A stretch of 10,119 bases of DNA from the NCBI GenBank assembly GCA_903911455.1, contig CAIWDQ010000342.1, positions 1 to 10,119 on the forward strand, in the 5' to 3' direction. The stretch is from an uncultured bacterium. GTDB lineage: Bacteria; Bacteroidota; Bacteroidia; Bacteroidales; JACABE01. Position numbers and translations under genes: made by a program. Of this stretch, positions 1-7,694 are shown piece after piece (the first letter of the stretch is position 1; each line of letters begins with the position of its first letter). The notes under the pieces are model-generated. The model was not told where the DNA came from. It was given only the letters and a program-made list of their open reading frames with translations, and did not search any database.

Positions 1-184
1 ATTTATTATTGCCATTATTAATATTTATTTCATATAATAATAACACATATAATACAGAAATACTGCATCATATATTTATAGAAAAAATTTTAGGGTAAAA
101 AGAAAAAATTTTATTATAAATATAGTGTAAATGCAATTCTAACACCTTTTAAGGTTTCAAAGCCAAAAAATCGTCAAAAAGGCA
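1..184. other. AT-rich intergenic region downstream of ligA
   Basis: No coding potential is visible in these 184 bases. They hold a perfect short inverted repeat, ACCTT (144-148) and AAGGT (151-155) with a 2-base centre, but no T-run follows directly on the minus strand, so it is a weak terminator at best. Two identical 12-bp direct copies of GAAAAAATTTTA (81-92 and 102-113) also occur. Where ligA transcription ends is not clear from sequence. Confidence 0.5.
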
Positions 185-2233
185 CTATTTAGAGATCATT
201 TCTAGAAAATCTTCTTCAGTTATGATAGGAATTTTAAACTTTAAAGCTTTTTCTCGCTTATCAGGTCCCATATTTTCGCCTGCTACAATCAAAGATGTTT
301 TACCTGTAACCGAACTTCCTTTTTTCCCTCCATGGAGCTCAACCAACTCTTCAATTCGGCGTCTTTCTTCAGGAGTTCCAAAATTTCCGGAAACTACTAT
401 ATTTTTGCCTTTTAATGATTCTGATAATTGTTTAGGAATATTATCTTCATTTAATACAAACTGCAAACCAGCTATTTTAAGCTTTTCAATAATTAAAAGA
501 TTCTTATCTGTAGTAAAAAAATTGATAATACTTTCGGCAATCTTCTCTCCTATTTCATCAACATTAATTAATTCTTCAAAACTTGCATTTAATAAATTAT
601 CTATATTTTTATAATGAAGAGCAAGCTTTTTAGCAACTGTTTCGCCAACATATCGTATTCCAATAGCAAATAAAACTCTTTCAAAACTTACAGATTTTGA
701 ATAATTGATACCATTTAAAATATTAGTAACAGTTTTTTCTTTAAAACTTAATTTCTTTTCGGATTTCTCATCAATAATAATTTTTTCTAGTCCAATCAAA
801 CTATCATAATTCAAATTATAAAGATCCGAAATATCCTTAACAAGATTATTATCATACAACATACTAATCTTACCTTCGCCAAGGCTATCTATATTCATAG
901 CCTTTCGGCTGATAAAATGTTCTAACTTTCCTTTAATCTGAGGAGGACATCCATCCTCATTCGGACAATAATGAGAAGCTTCACCTTCATTACGCGTCAA
1001 AACAGCATTACATTCAGGACAATTAGTTATATAATTTAATTGTTGAGAAGTATTCTTCCTTCGCGAAATATCAACACCAATAATTTTAGGAATAATCTCG
1101 CCACCTTTTTCTACATAAACCATATCACCTACTCTAACATCCAGTTTCTGAATAATATCTGAATTGTGCAAAGAAGCTCGTTTTACAACGGTACCAGCCA
1201 ACTGAACAGGACGCAAATTGGCCACTGGCGTAATAGCTCCCGTACGACCAACTTGAAATGAGACAGATAACAATTCAGTTAACACTCTCTCAGCTTTAAA
1301 CTTATAAGCAATTGCCCAGCGAGGCGATTTAGCTGTAAAACCCAATTGTTCCCATTGTTGATATGAATTAACTTTAATTACGATGCCATCAATATCAAAA
1401 GGCAGATCATTACGGGCAACATCCCACATATTAATAAACTCAAAAACATCATCAATCGTTTTACATTTCATCATGTAATTGGGAATCTTAAAACCCCATT
1501 CTTTAGCAGCTATCAGGTTTTCATAATGTGATTGATAAGGAAGATTATCGCCCAGCAAAAAATACAATAAACAATCTAAAGGACGATTGGCAACTTCGTT
1601 TGAATCCTGCATCTTTAAACTTCCTGAAGCAGCATTGCGAGGATTTGCAAAAGGTTCATCACCAATTTCAACGCGCTCATTATTCAACTTTTCAAAACCT
1701 AAATGAGGAAGAATAATTTCACCACGAATCTCAAATTCTTTAGGATAATTACCTTTTAATTTTAAAGGAATACTACGTATAGTACGAACATTTGCAGTTA
1801 CATCATCCCCCTGAACACCATCACCACGGGTTACTGCCTGAGTTAAAACTCCATCAATATAAGTCAATCCAATTGCAACACCATCATATTTTAGCTCGCA
1901 AACGTATTCAAATTCCGAATCAATAAGTTTTTTAATCCTGTTATCAAATTCAATCAACTCTTCCTGCGAATAAGTATTGCCCAACGAAAGCATTGGATAC
2001 TTATGTTTTACTTGCTTGAAAGATTTAATAACCTCTCCTCCTACCCTTTTTGTAGGTGAATCTTCACGAATAAATTCAGGGTTCTCTTTTTCTAATTTAA
2101 TGAGTTCTTCAAGCAGTTTATCAAAATCATAATCACTTATAAGAGGTTTATCAAGAACATAATAATTAAAATTATGATGATTTAATTCATCAACTAAATT
2201 ATCAATTCTTATTTTCAACTGCTCTTTATCCAT
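185..2233 (-). CDS. ligA: NAD+-dependent DNA ligase LigA
   Basis: This enzyme seals nicks in duplex DNA during replication and repair, using NAD+ as the adenylate donor. The 682-residue protein has the full bacterial LigA layout and a normal length. The N-terminal Ia region (about 1-70) carries the YY..D.P..SDY.FD pattern. The adenylation domain holds the KYDG motif with the adenylated lysine at K115, plus RGDG (136-139), EIRGE (168-172) and DGIVIK (282-287). An OB fold follows. A four-cysteine zinc finger is formed by C405, C408, C423 and C429. Helix-hairpin-helix repeats span about 435-590, and a BRCT domain (about 607-682) ends the protein. The ATG lies 12 bp after the stop of the GT22-like gene, so ligA is probably the last gene of the lptF-glycosyltransferase transcript. 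No strong terminator follows. The protein looks intact and functional. Confidence 0.98.
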   Translation of the reverse strand: MDKEQLKIRIDNLVDELNHHNFNYYVLDKPLISDYDFDKLLEELIKLEKENPEFIREDSPTKRVGGEVIKSFKQVKHKYPMLSLGNTYSQEELIEFDNRIKKLIDSEFEYVCELKYDGVAIGLTYIDGVLTQAVTRGDGVQGDDVTANVRTIRSIPLKLKGNYPKEFEIRGEIILPHLGFEKLNNERVEIGDEPFANPRNAASGSLKMQDSNEVANRPLDCLLYFLLGDNLPYQSHYENLIAAKEWGFKIPNYMMKCKTIDDVFEFINMWDVARNDLPFDIDGIVIKVNSYQQWEQLGFTAKSPRWAIAYKFKAERVLTELLSVSFQVGRTGAITPVANLRPVQLAGTVVKRASLHNSDIIQKLDVRVGDMVYVEKGGEIIPKIIGVDISRRKNTSQQLNYITNCPECNAVLTRNEGEASHYCPNEDGCPPQIKGKLEHFISRKAMNIDSLGEGKISMLYDNNLVKDISDLYNLNYDSLIGLEKIIIDEKSEKKLSFKEKTVTNILNGINYSKSVSFERVLFAIGIRYVGETVAKKLALHYKNIDNLLNASFEELINVDEIGEKIAESIINFFTTDKNLLIIEKLKIAGLQFVLNEDNIPKQLSESLKGKNIVVSGNFGTPEERRRIEELVELHGGKKGSSVTGKTSLIVAGENMGPDKREKALKFKIPIITEEDFLEMISK

Positions 2234-2245
2234 AACATTATGATA

Positions 2246-3775
2246 TTAATCTATTTTGGAAGGAAAATAATCTTTATTACGATATATATAAATCGTTTGA
2301 TTTACATTAATAGGATTTAATTTATAAACCAAATCATCAATCAAACCAGGTTTAACAACTGTTTCACTCTCAATATTAGGCAATATTTTCTTTAAACTAT
2401 CAACTCTTGCATTAAGATATTTATCACCTTCAAATAAAATAAATCTTGGAGGACATTTGTATTTATTTAAATACAATTTTAAAGAATCAAGATTCTTAGT
2501 TTTACTAATTTCTAAAACTCCAACCCATTGACCAAGATAAAATAATGGAGGCATCTTTGTATCAGTTGCATTAGTATTCTCCATCATTATCATCTGTACA
2601 TTTTTATATTTCGACAAATAAGTCATTGATTCAACTCTTGATCTTTTAGAATAATGAAATGAAAAAACAAACAATAATATAAAATTAATAGTCCAGAAGA
2701 ATATCAAAGCAGCCTTAATCAACTTCTTACTTTTTAAATATAATTCAGGTTTATGTGCAATAAATTCACTTCTGCCAACAATACCAAGTATAATAAAGAA
2801 AGGAACTATAGTTAAAATAAAGCGTTCCTGCTTATTTGGGAATGTACTATGAAATATTAAAAACAAAAATGTTGGTAAGAAGAACAACAAATGCTTTTTC
2901 CATGTTCTGAAAAAGCCTATAAACAAAGCTATACTAACAGGAGGAATTAATACACCTAATAGAAACAAAAGATATGTATACCAGGACGAAATGATATAAT
3001 CTTTTGAATGAGTCATATTATATTTCAGATATTCTAATGTCTCAGCAAAAGGCTTTCCCCAAAAGATAAGATCAATTATACCCTCAAAAATAAAGATACT
3101 TAAACAAAATCCGAAAACAACATAAATGATATGATTCCATTGTCTGCGAATTAGAAATACTAATCCTATACTACTAATAAACATTAAGGTTTGAAACCTT
3201 GTAGTAAAAGCTAATCCAAATAAAAATCCAACCCAGATAAGAGTACTTGTCTTAATGTTTTCTTCTTTTATTAATAGCCACATCCCCCACATTAAGAATG
3301 GAATAGACACCACTTCTACTAAGTTACGAACGCTAAGCCATGGGAATATCCATAGTAATGCTAACATTAATCCTACTTGTATTGCTGCTTTTTTATCTGA
3401 TAATTTTAATGTGATCTTATATCCAAATTTAACTATTAGTAACGACCATAAAGCATGTATCAGCCTTATGATAATCATCTTATTTTGTGGATTAAATATA
3501 TGAATCCACTTTAGTATAATAAATAAAATAAAGTGGATTCCAACATAAAAGAAATTATGACCATCAGGTCCTGTATTTAACTTTGACCAAGGAAGCCAGT
3601 AATTATAATCAAAACCATCAACCCATGATTGAGAGGCTTCTATAACAAGAAAATGATCATCATGCATACCAAATCCTTTTGCAAAAAATATTGCAATGAT
3701 CCTGGCGAGAAAAGCTATCACCAACAGACAAAATAATGTCTTATCTTCCCAAAGTCTTTTTAGTAATGACTTCAT
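2246..3775 (-). CDS. GT-C fold membrane glycosyltransferase, GT22-like (ALG9/PIG-M/PIG-B type)
   Basis: Predicted polytopic membrane glycosyltransferase of 509 residues. I count roughly eleven hydrophobic segments between residues 13 and 373, then a soluble tail (about 380-509) that is probably extracytoplasmic. The first long loop carries an acidic pair, D39-D40-H41, where GT-C enzymes place their catalytic or metal-binding acid. Two further motifs suggest GT22: D235...FWGKPF...Y252-N253 resembles the D-x-x-FYG...F..YN pattern, and NKQERF (314-319) resembles the HKExRF motif of ALG9, PIG-M and PIG-B. Known GT22 enzymes move mannose from a dolichol-phosphate carrier. A bacterial homologue would use a polyprenyl-phosphate sugar, but the sugar here is unknown. 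The start overlaps the upstream GT4 stop by 4 bp (ATGA), implying translational coupling. A GT39/ArnT-like or GT83 assignment is the main alternative. Confidence 0.8.
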   Translation of the reverse strand: MKSLLKRLWEDKTLFCLLVIAFLARIIAIFFAKGFGMHDDHFLVIEASQSWVDGFDYNYWLPWSKLNTGPDGHNFFYVGIHFILFIILKWIHIFNPQNKMIIIRLIHALWSLLIVKFGYKITLKLSDKKAAIQVGLMLALLWIFPWLSVRNLVEVVSIPFLMWGMWLLIKEENIKTSTLIWVGFLFGLAFTTRFQTLMFISSIGLVFLIRRQWNHIIYVVFGFCLSIFIFEGIIDLIFWGKPFAETLEYLKYNMTHSKDYIISSWYTYLLFLLGVLIPPVSIALFIGFFRTWKKHLLFFLPTFLFLIFHSTFPNKQERFILTIVPFFIILGIVGRSEFIAHKPELYLKSKKLIKAALIFFWTINFILLFVFSFHYSKRSRVESMTYLSKYKNVQMIMMENTNATDTKMPPLFYLGQWVGVLEISKTKNLDSLKLYLNKYKCPPRFILFEGDKYLNARVDSLKKILPNIESETVVKPGLIDDLVYKLNPINVNQTIYIYRNKDYFPSKID

Positions 3776-4947
3776 AAAGCACTGTTATTATTATGTATAA
3801 TTTCTTCCAGCTTTTGTATTTCTCTTTCCCAGTTAAACTTATTATAGACAAAAGCACAACCATTTTCAGACAACTTAGTTGTAAGAGAAATATCTTTCAT
3901 TAGATTGCAAATATGCTGTGAAAGTTCATCTATTTTCTTTCCAACTAAAATCTCAACACCATCTAATGCGCCTAACGAATCATTTGCTAATGGAGTAGTA
4001 ATACATGGAAGTTTCATCGCCATTGCTTCAAGTAATTTGTTTTGCAAACCAGTACCTATGCGCATTGGGGCAATAAATATCTTTGATTTGGCATAACACT
4101 CTCTCATATCATCAACCCAGCCTGTTATTACTACATTTTTTGAAGCCAGACTTCTTACTTTTTGAGTTGGATTAGCACCTGCAATTAAAACACGAATGTT
4201 AGGATATTCTTTTTTTACTAAAGGTATAATCTTATTAATTAAATGAACCACAGCATCAACATTAGGTGGATAAGCCATGTTTCCTGAGAAAAGGAGATCA
4301 AATTCTTTTTCAGCTTTAATTGGTTTATAATACTCATGATCTAAACCATTTTTAAGAACATGAATTGAATTATTATTAAAATGAGGTATCAATAACTTAT
4401 CTGGTTCAGAGATGATCAATTTATTAGTAAACGAATCAAAGATATTATGTTCATAATTAAGAAGGCGTGTATATTCCATCTTTAAAACCATCTGCATATA
4501 AAAAGGAGATCTGTCGATGCGCCTTTTTATACCATATGATAATATATCCTGATAATCCAACGTCTTATTAATGTTAACATCCTTAACATAATCTGAAGTT
4601 CTTATCAATTGACACAAAATATGATCGGGACTAATATCATCAATTAAATTAAGAATACTTCTCTTAACTTTAGTATTATAAAAATAACCTATCTGAAAAG
4701 GTTTACCATTAAATAATGCTTTAATAAGATTTATAGCAATACTTAGATAGTTAATCTTATAAACTACTATTCGTTTGCAATACTTTTGTAGTTCAAATAT
4801 ACTTTCGGGCTGTAATTTAGTATCATTCAGACAGCAAAGATAAATATCATTATTAACTGAAAGATGCTTAATAAAATTATAAGCTCTTAATTTATCTCCC
4901 TTATCTAAAGGAAAAGGAACTCTTGATAGTAAAATGAATATCTTCAT
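3772..4947 (-). CDS. Glycosyltransferase, GT4-type (GT-B fold), second of the tandem pair
   Basis: Predicted cytoplasmic glycosyltransferase of 391 residues that transfers a sugar from a nucleotide-sugar donor. The N-terminal acceptor-side domain opens with a beta strand and a P-x-P-x-DKGDKLRAYNF stretch (about 11-25), resembling the PEP-CTERM/stp1-associated sugar transferases. The C-terminal donor domain begins near LLFSGNMAYPPN (218-229). It continues through VLIAGANP (253-260) and ITGWVDD (274-280) to the retaining-GT4 signature GTGLQNKLLEAMAM, with E307 as the EX7E-like acid. A closing FNWE motif lies near 371-374. There is no signal peptide or membrane segment. It starts 12 bp after the stop of the preceding GT4 gene and overlaps the GT22-like gene by 4 bp. 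Acceptor and donor cannot be deduced. The family call is firm and the specificity is open. Confidence 0.9.
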   Translation of the reverse strand: MKIFILLSRVPFPLDKGDKLRAYNFIKHLSVNNDIYLCCLNDTKLQPESIFELQKYCKRIVVYKINYLSIAINLIKALFNGKPFQIGYFYNTKVKRSILNLIDDISPDHILCQLIRTSDYVKDVNINKTLDYQDILSYGIKRRIDRSPFYMQMVLKMEYTRLLNYEHNIFDSFTNKLIISEPDKLLIPHFNNNSIHVLKNGLDHEYYKPIKAEKEFDLLFSGNMAYPPNVDAVVHLINKIIPLVKKEYPNIRVLIAGANPTQKVRSLASKNVVITGWVDDMRECYAKSKIFIAPMRIGTGLQNKLLEAMAMKLPCITTPLANDSLGALDGVEILVGKKIDELSQHICNLMKDISLTTKLSENGCAFVYNKFNWEREIQKLEEIIHNNNSAL

Positions 4948-4959
4948 AAATCAATTACA

Positions 4960-6171
4960 TTAAGAGTTATTACTTAGAAGTTTCTCATAAAAAGAAACCA
5001 ATTTTTTAATTATAATACTATTGTTATGCTCTTCAATAATAAGCTTTTTAGCATTCATTCCAATGCTCTTACATAGTTCAGGATTATTAATACAATTAGA
5101 AATTGCTTTGATATAATCTTCTTTTGTATTAGCAATAATGATATTCTTATTATTAGTATAACTAATTCCCTCGGCACCAATACTAGTAGATATTACTGTT
5201 TTGCCTAAAGCCATTGCTTCAATTATCTTTATTCTTAAGCCACTTCCTGAAAATAAAGGAACAATCATAATAGTATTTGAATTTACAAATGCTTTTGAAT
5301 CTTCAACTTCTCCTTCAATAATAACATTAGGATAAGATGCTTTTACTAACCAATCAGGCATCTTACGACCTGCAAGATGAAGTTCTAAATCTTTATACTT
5401 TTCATGAACATCAACCCACACTTCATCAAGAAACCATTTAATCCCAACCTGATTTGGAATCCAGTTCATAGCACCTATATGAAACAATGTAACTTTAGTT
5501 GTATCTGTAATAATTTCATCATTAAACTTATCAACATCAATACCAAAAGTAATATCTTCAATAGGCTTTTTACACCCTTCATCAAGATAAAATTCAATAT
5601 CTTTTTTACTTATTGAAGCAATGCCATCATATTGATTTATTTTTTCTTTTTCGTAATGAGAAAGTTTTTTAGCAAGAAGATTAATGTACCACCTTTTAAT
5701 GTTATTTCTTTCAAAATTAGCAACTCTCTTCCATATTAAATGCTCAATATTATGCGAACGTAGTACAATTTTAGAATCCGAAAACTGACGAATAACTTTA
5801 ATATAAGGAGACATAAAGAGTGTTTCAAGTTGAATGATATCAAAAGTTTCTTCAGCAAGTAAATGCTTTAATTTGTCTTCAAAGTCTTTTGAAATAAAGC
5901 GCTGAACATGATATGATTTATTTGTAAACAGATTAAGAAAAGCTGCAATTGGTTTTATTCTTAAATCAACAAAAACAGTTTCAAACTTAGAATTCTTTAA
6001 ATAATCTTCAGGAAAATCATTCAAATCAACTTCATTCTTAAAACTACTTATGGCTAATACTTTAACAGTGTGTCCTTCGGCAATCAAACCCTGCGTAATG
6101 TTATTCATAGCAATTGAACCGCCTTCTAAAGGAGGATAAGGAGGTTTGTTACATAGCTGAAGGATCCTCAT
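4960..6171 (-). CDS. Glycosyltransferase, GT4-type (GT-B fold), first of the tandem pair
   Basis: Predicted cytoplasmic or membrane-associated glycosyltransferase of 403 residues. The N terminus (KPPYPPLEGGSIAMNNI, about 9-25) is the GT4 acceptor-domain loop with its paired glycines G17-G18. It is followed by GHTVKVLAIS (33-42) and the RSHNIE motif (138-143) seen in many capsule and LPS GT4 enzymes. The C-terminal domain begins near LFHIGAMNWIPN (229-240) and includes LHLAGRK (264-270) and a GEVED-type strand end near 287-291. It ends the active site with SGSGLRIKIIEAMALG (308-323), in which E318 is the donor-binding acid. The gene starts only 5 bp after the permease stop and ends 12 bp before the next GT. 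The two GT4 proteins share the fold but differ clearly in their N-terminal motifs, so they probably act on different acceptors. Substrates are unknown. Confidence 0.9.
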   Translation of the reverse strand: MRILQLCNKPPYPPLEGGSIAMNNITQGLIAEGHTVKVLAISSFKNEVDLNDFPEDYLKNSKFETVFVDLRIKPIAAFLNLFTNKSYHVQRFISKDFEDKLKHLLAEETFDIIQLETLFMSPYIKVIRQFSDSKIVLRSHNIEHLIWKRVANFERNNIKRWYINLLAKKLSHYEKEKINQYDGIASISKKDIEFYLDEGCKKPIEDITFGIDVDKFNDEIITDTTKVTLFHIGAMNWIPNQVGIKWFLDEVWVDVHEKYKDLELHLAGRKMPDWLVKASYPNVIIEGEVEDSKAFVNSNTIMIVPLFSGSGLRIKIIEAMALGKTVISTSIGAEGISYTNNKNIIIANTKEDYIKAISNCINNPELCKSIGMNAKKLIIEEHNNSIIIKKLVSFYEKLLSNNS

Positions 6172-6176
6172 ATAAG

Positions 6177-7604
6177 TTATTTTTTACGATTTATGAATCG
6201 TTTAAACTTCCTTAACCACACATCACTATCCAATAATTGTGAATCGGTGGTGGCTTTATATGTTAAGAAAACTCCAATCGGGAGTAACACTGCTGAGGCT
6301 ATCCACATCCCTTTGCTTGCGTCTAAAGTACCTTCTCTTGATACCTTTTCGCCTATAATTGATATGATGTGAAATATAACAAAGAATAAAACAGACAAGA
6401 CTACCGGTAATCCGAAGCCACCTTTCCTGATAATAGCTCCTAAAGGTGCGCCAATAAAGAATAATATGAGACACGCAATGGACAATGTAAACTTGCGATG
6501 CCACTCTATATCATAACGACGGATGTACTCTTCTTTATCCTTAAATTCTATGTTAAAATAGTCAATATCACCCATTGTACCTCTTACATTCTGCAAAGCA
6601 ATATTAACGATCCTCGCTTTATTATCACCAATAAAATTATCAGCAAAATTACCATGCAGTTTAGGAAGAGTGTCTAATCGCACCTTATAGGTTGAATCAT
6701 ACTGTGAGTTTAAGGCCCAGAACTTAGATACACTTGTTTTATAGAAATCTTCTTTACGAGCATTTAAGTCCATAAGTAATGTATCTTCTGTGAGAGATAA
6801 TTGCTTAATATTTAACATCTGGAAATGGCCTTTAAACAAGTCTTCATTTGTTTTTGACATCGCAAATGCCGACAGATCAAAGCGTCGCTTTTCTTCCTTA
6901 AACATAGTGCGCAACATAGGGCGCTTAATCATATTCATAGGAGTACTTATATCTTCATCATAATTAGCTCCATCAAAGAGGGTGAAAACAAGAAATCTAT
7001 TGTCGTTAGATAACTCCATCTTACCTGATTTAGCGATGGTAAGATTATTGTTGCCCATACGTTTGGTGTGATTATAAATGATAACGTTATGTATGGTTTT
7101 TCCATCTCTGTCTTTCTTCCCTATCTTAATAACAAAACCATCAATACCACTATAATACATCCCTTCCTGAATATTAACTGTAGGTTTCTTAGCTTGTACG
7201 TCGTAAAGTAATGACTTGAACTTCAGATTAGCATAAGGCATAACATTGTTAGAGAAATAAAATGCAACTACACTAATAATAATAGATACCACGATAAGAG
7301 GTTTCATCACACTGCGCAACGAAATACCTGCGGCTTTCATAGCGGTTAACTCGTAACGTTCGCCTAAGTTACCGAATGTCATTAAGGAAGAGAGTAAGAT
7401 TGCTAAAGGTAAAGCCAGAGGAACAAAGGTAGCTGATGCGTAAAACATAAGCTGTGCTATCACGTACCATTCTAAACCTTTACCAACAAAGTCGTCAACG
7501 TATTTCCATAAGAACTGCATTAATAAGATAAACACAGCAATGAAAAACGTCATCACTAACGGACCCAGATATGTTTTTAAAACCAGTAGATATATTCTTT
7601 TCAA
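6177..7604 (-). CDS. LptF/LptG family (YjgP/YjgQ) lipopolysaccharide export permease
   Basis: Inner-membrane subunit of the LptB2FG transporter, which extracts LPS from the inner membrane and passes it to the periplasmic Lpt bridge. The 475-residue protein has three N-terminal membrane segments (about 13-33, 50-75, 100-118), a periplasmic beta-rich domain (about 125-365) and three C-terminal segments (about 371-391, 397-417, 433-449). FGNLGERYELTAMKAAGIS (77-95) is the cytoplasmic coupling helix that contacts LptB. GAPLGAIIRKGG (385-396) is a family hallmark. E. coli LptF and LptG are about 360 residues; the extra length lies in the central region (about 240-330). The start is TTG at 7604-7602. 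No in-frame ATG lies between it and a TGA six codons upstream, and the next Met (M18) would remove part of the first membrane helix. Sequence alone does not separate LptF from LptG. Confidence 0.93.
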   Translation of the reverse strand: MKRIYLLVLKTYLGPLVMTFFIAVFILLMQFLWKYVDDFVGKGLEWYVIAQLMFYASATFVPLALPLAILLSSLMTFGNLGERYELTAMKAAGISLRSVMKPLIVVSIIISVVAFYFSNNVMPYANLKFKSLLYDVQAKKPTVNIQEGMYYSGIDGFVIKIGKKDRDGKTIHNVIIYNHTKRMGNNNLTIAKSGKMELSNDNRFLVFTLFDGANYDEDISTPMNMIKRPMLRTMFKEEKRRFDLSAFAMSKTNEDLFKGHFQMLNIKQLSLTEDTLLMDLNARKEDFYKTSVSKFWALNSQYDSTYKVRLDTLPKLHGNFADNFIGDNKARIVNIALQNVRGTMGDIDYFNIEFKDKEEYIRRYDIEWHRKFTLSIACLILFFIGAPLGAIIRKGGFGLPVVLSVLFFVIFHIISIIGEKVSREGTLDASKGMWIASAVLLPIGVFLTYKATTDSQLLDSDVWLRKFKRFINRKK

Positions 7605-7620
7605 CTCAGTATCGTTTAAT

Positions 7621-7647
7621 CATGCAAATATACAATTTTAATGCATG
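7621..7647. repeat. Inverted repeat CATGCA-N15-TGCATG over the -7 region
   Basis: Two 6-bp arms, CATGCA at 7621-7626 and TGCATG at 7642-7647, are perfect inverted copies separated by 15 bp. One arm overlaps the end of the candidate -7 element and the other lies in the spacer. The geometry would suit a dimeric DNA-binding protein, but the arms are short and may be chance. As a transcript hairpin it would lack a U-tract, so it is not a terminator. Confidence 0.25.
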
Positions 7648-7656
7648 TATAACACA
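7625..7656 (-). promoter_or_regulatory. Candidate Bacteroidota promoter for the lptF-GT-ligA operon
   Basis: On the minus strand TATATTTG (7632-7625) fits the -7 consensus TAnnTTTG exactly. TGTG (7656-7653) lies 20 nt upstream and matches three of four bases of the -33 TTTG element. Transcription would begin around 7617-7621, giving a very short leader of roughly 13-17 nt before the TTG start. Position and spacing fit well, but AT-rich DNA produces such matches by chance. Confidence 0.55.
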
Positions 7657-7694
7657 TTTTATTTAGATTTATTTTGAGCAATGTGATGTTAATA

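Noticed and set aside
144..155. ACCTT-TT-AAGGT inverted repeat as a ligA terminator
   Set aside because: The stem is five AT-rich pairs around a 2-base centre and no T-run follows on the minus strand, so it does not meet a reasonable terminator standard.
172..184. Similarity between TGCCTTTTTGAC just after the ligA stop and TGCCTTTTTAAC in the right-edge terminator, hinting at a shared repeat
   Set aside because: The match is about 11 of 12 low-complexity bases and does not extend on either side, so chance is the simplest explanation.
222..614. Plus-strand open frame of 130 codons inside ligA
   Set aside because: It is antisense to the conserved C-terminal HhH and BRCT coding sequence of ligA, has no recognisable domain and reads as low-complexity shadow translation.
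1528..1716. Plus-strand open frame of 62 codons inside ligA
   Set aside because: It lies opposite the conserved adenylation domain and has no family resemblance or convincing start context.
3255..3503. Plus-strand open frame opposite the GT22-like gene
   Set aside because: Antisense to membrane-segment coding sequence of a well supported gene; no independent evidence.
3905..4096. Plus-strand open frame opposite the second GT4 gene
   Set aside because: Antisense shadow of the conserved donor-binding region.
5404..5616. Plus-strand open frame opposite the first GT4 gene
   Set aside because: Antisense shadow rich in Asn, Ile and Phe, as expected from AT-rich DNA.
6256..6504. Minus-strand open frame in another frame within the permease gene
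   Set aside because: It overlaps the C-terminal membrane segments of the permease, which are read in a different frame and strongly match the family.
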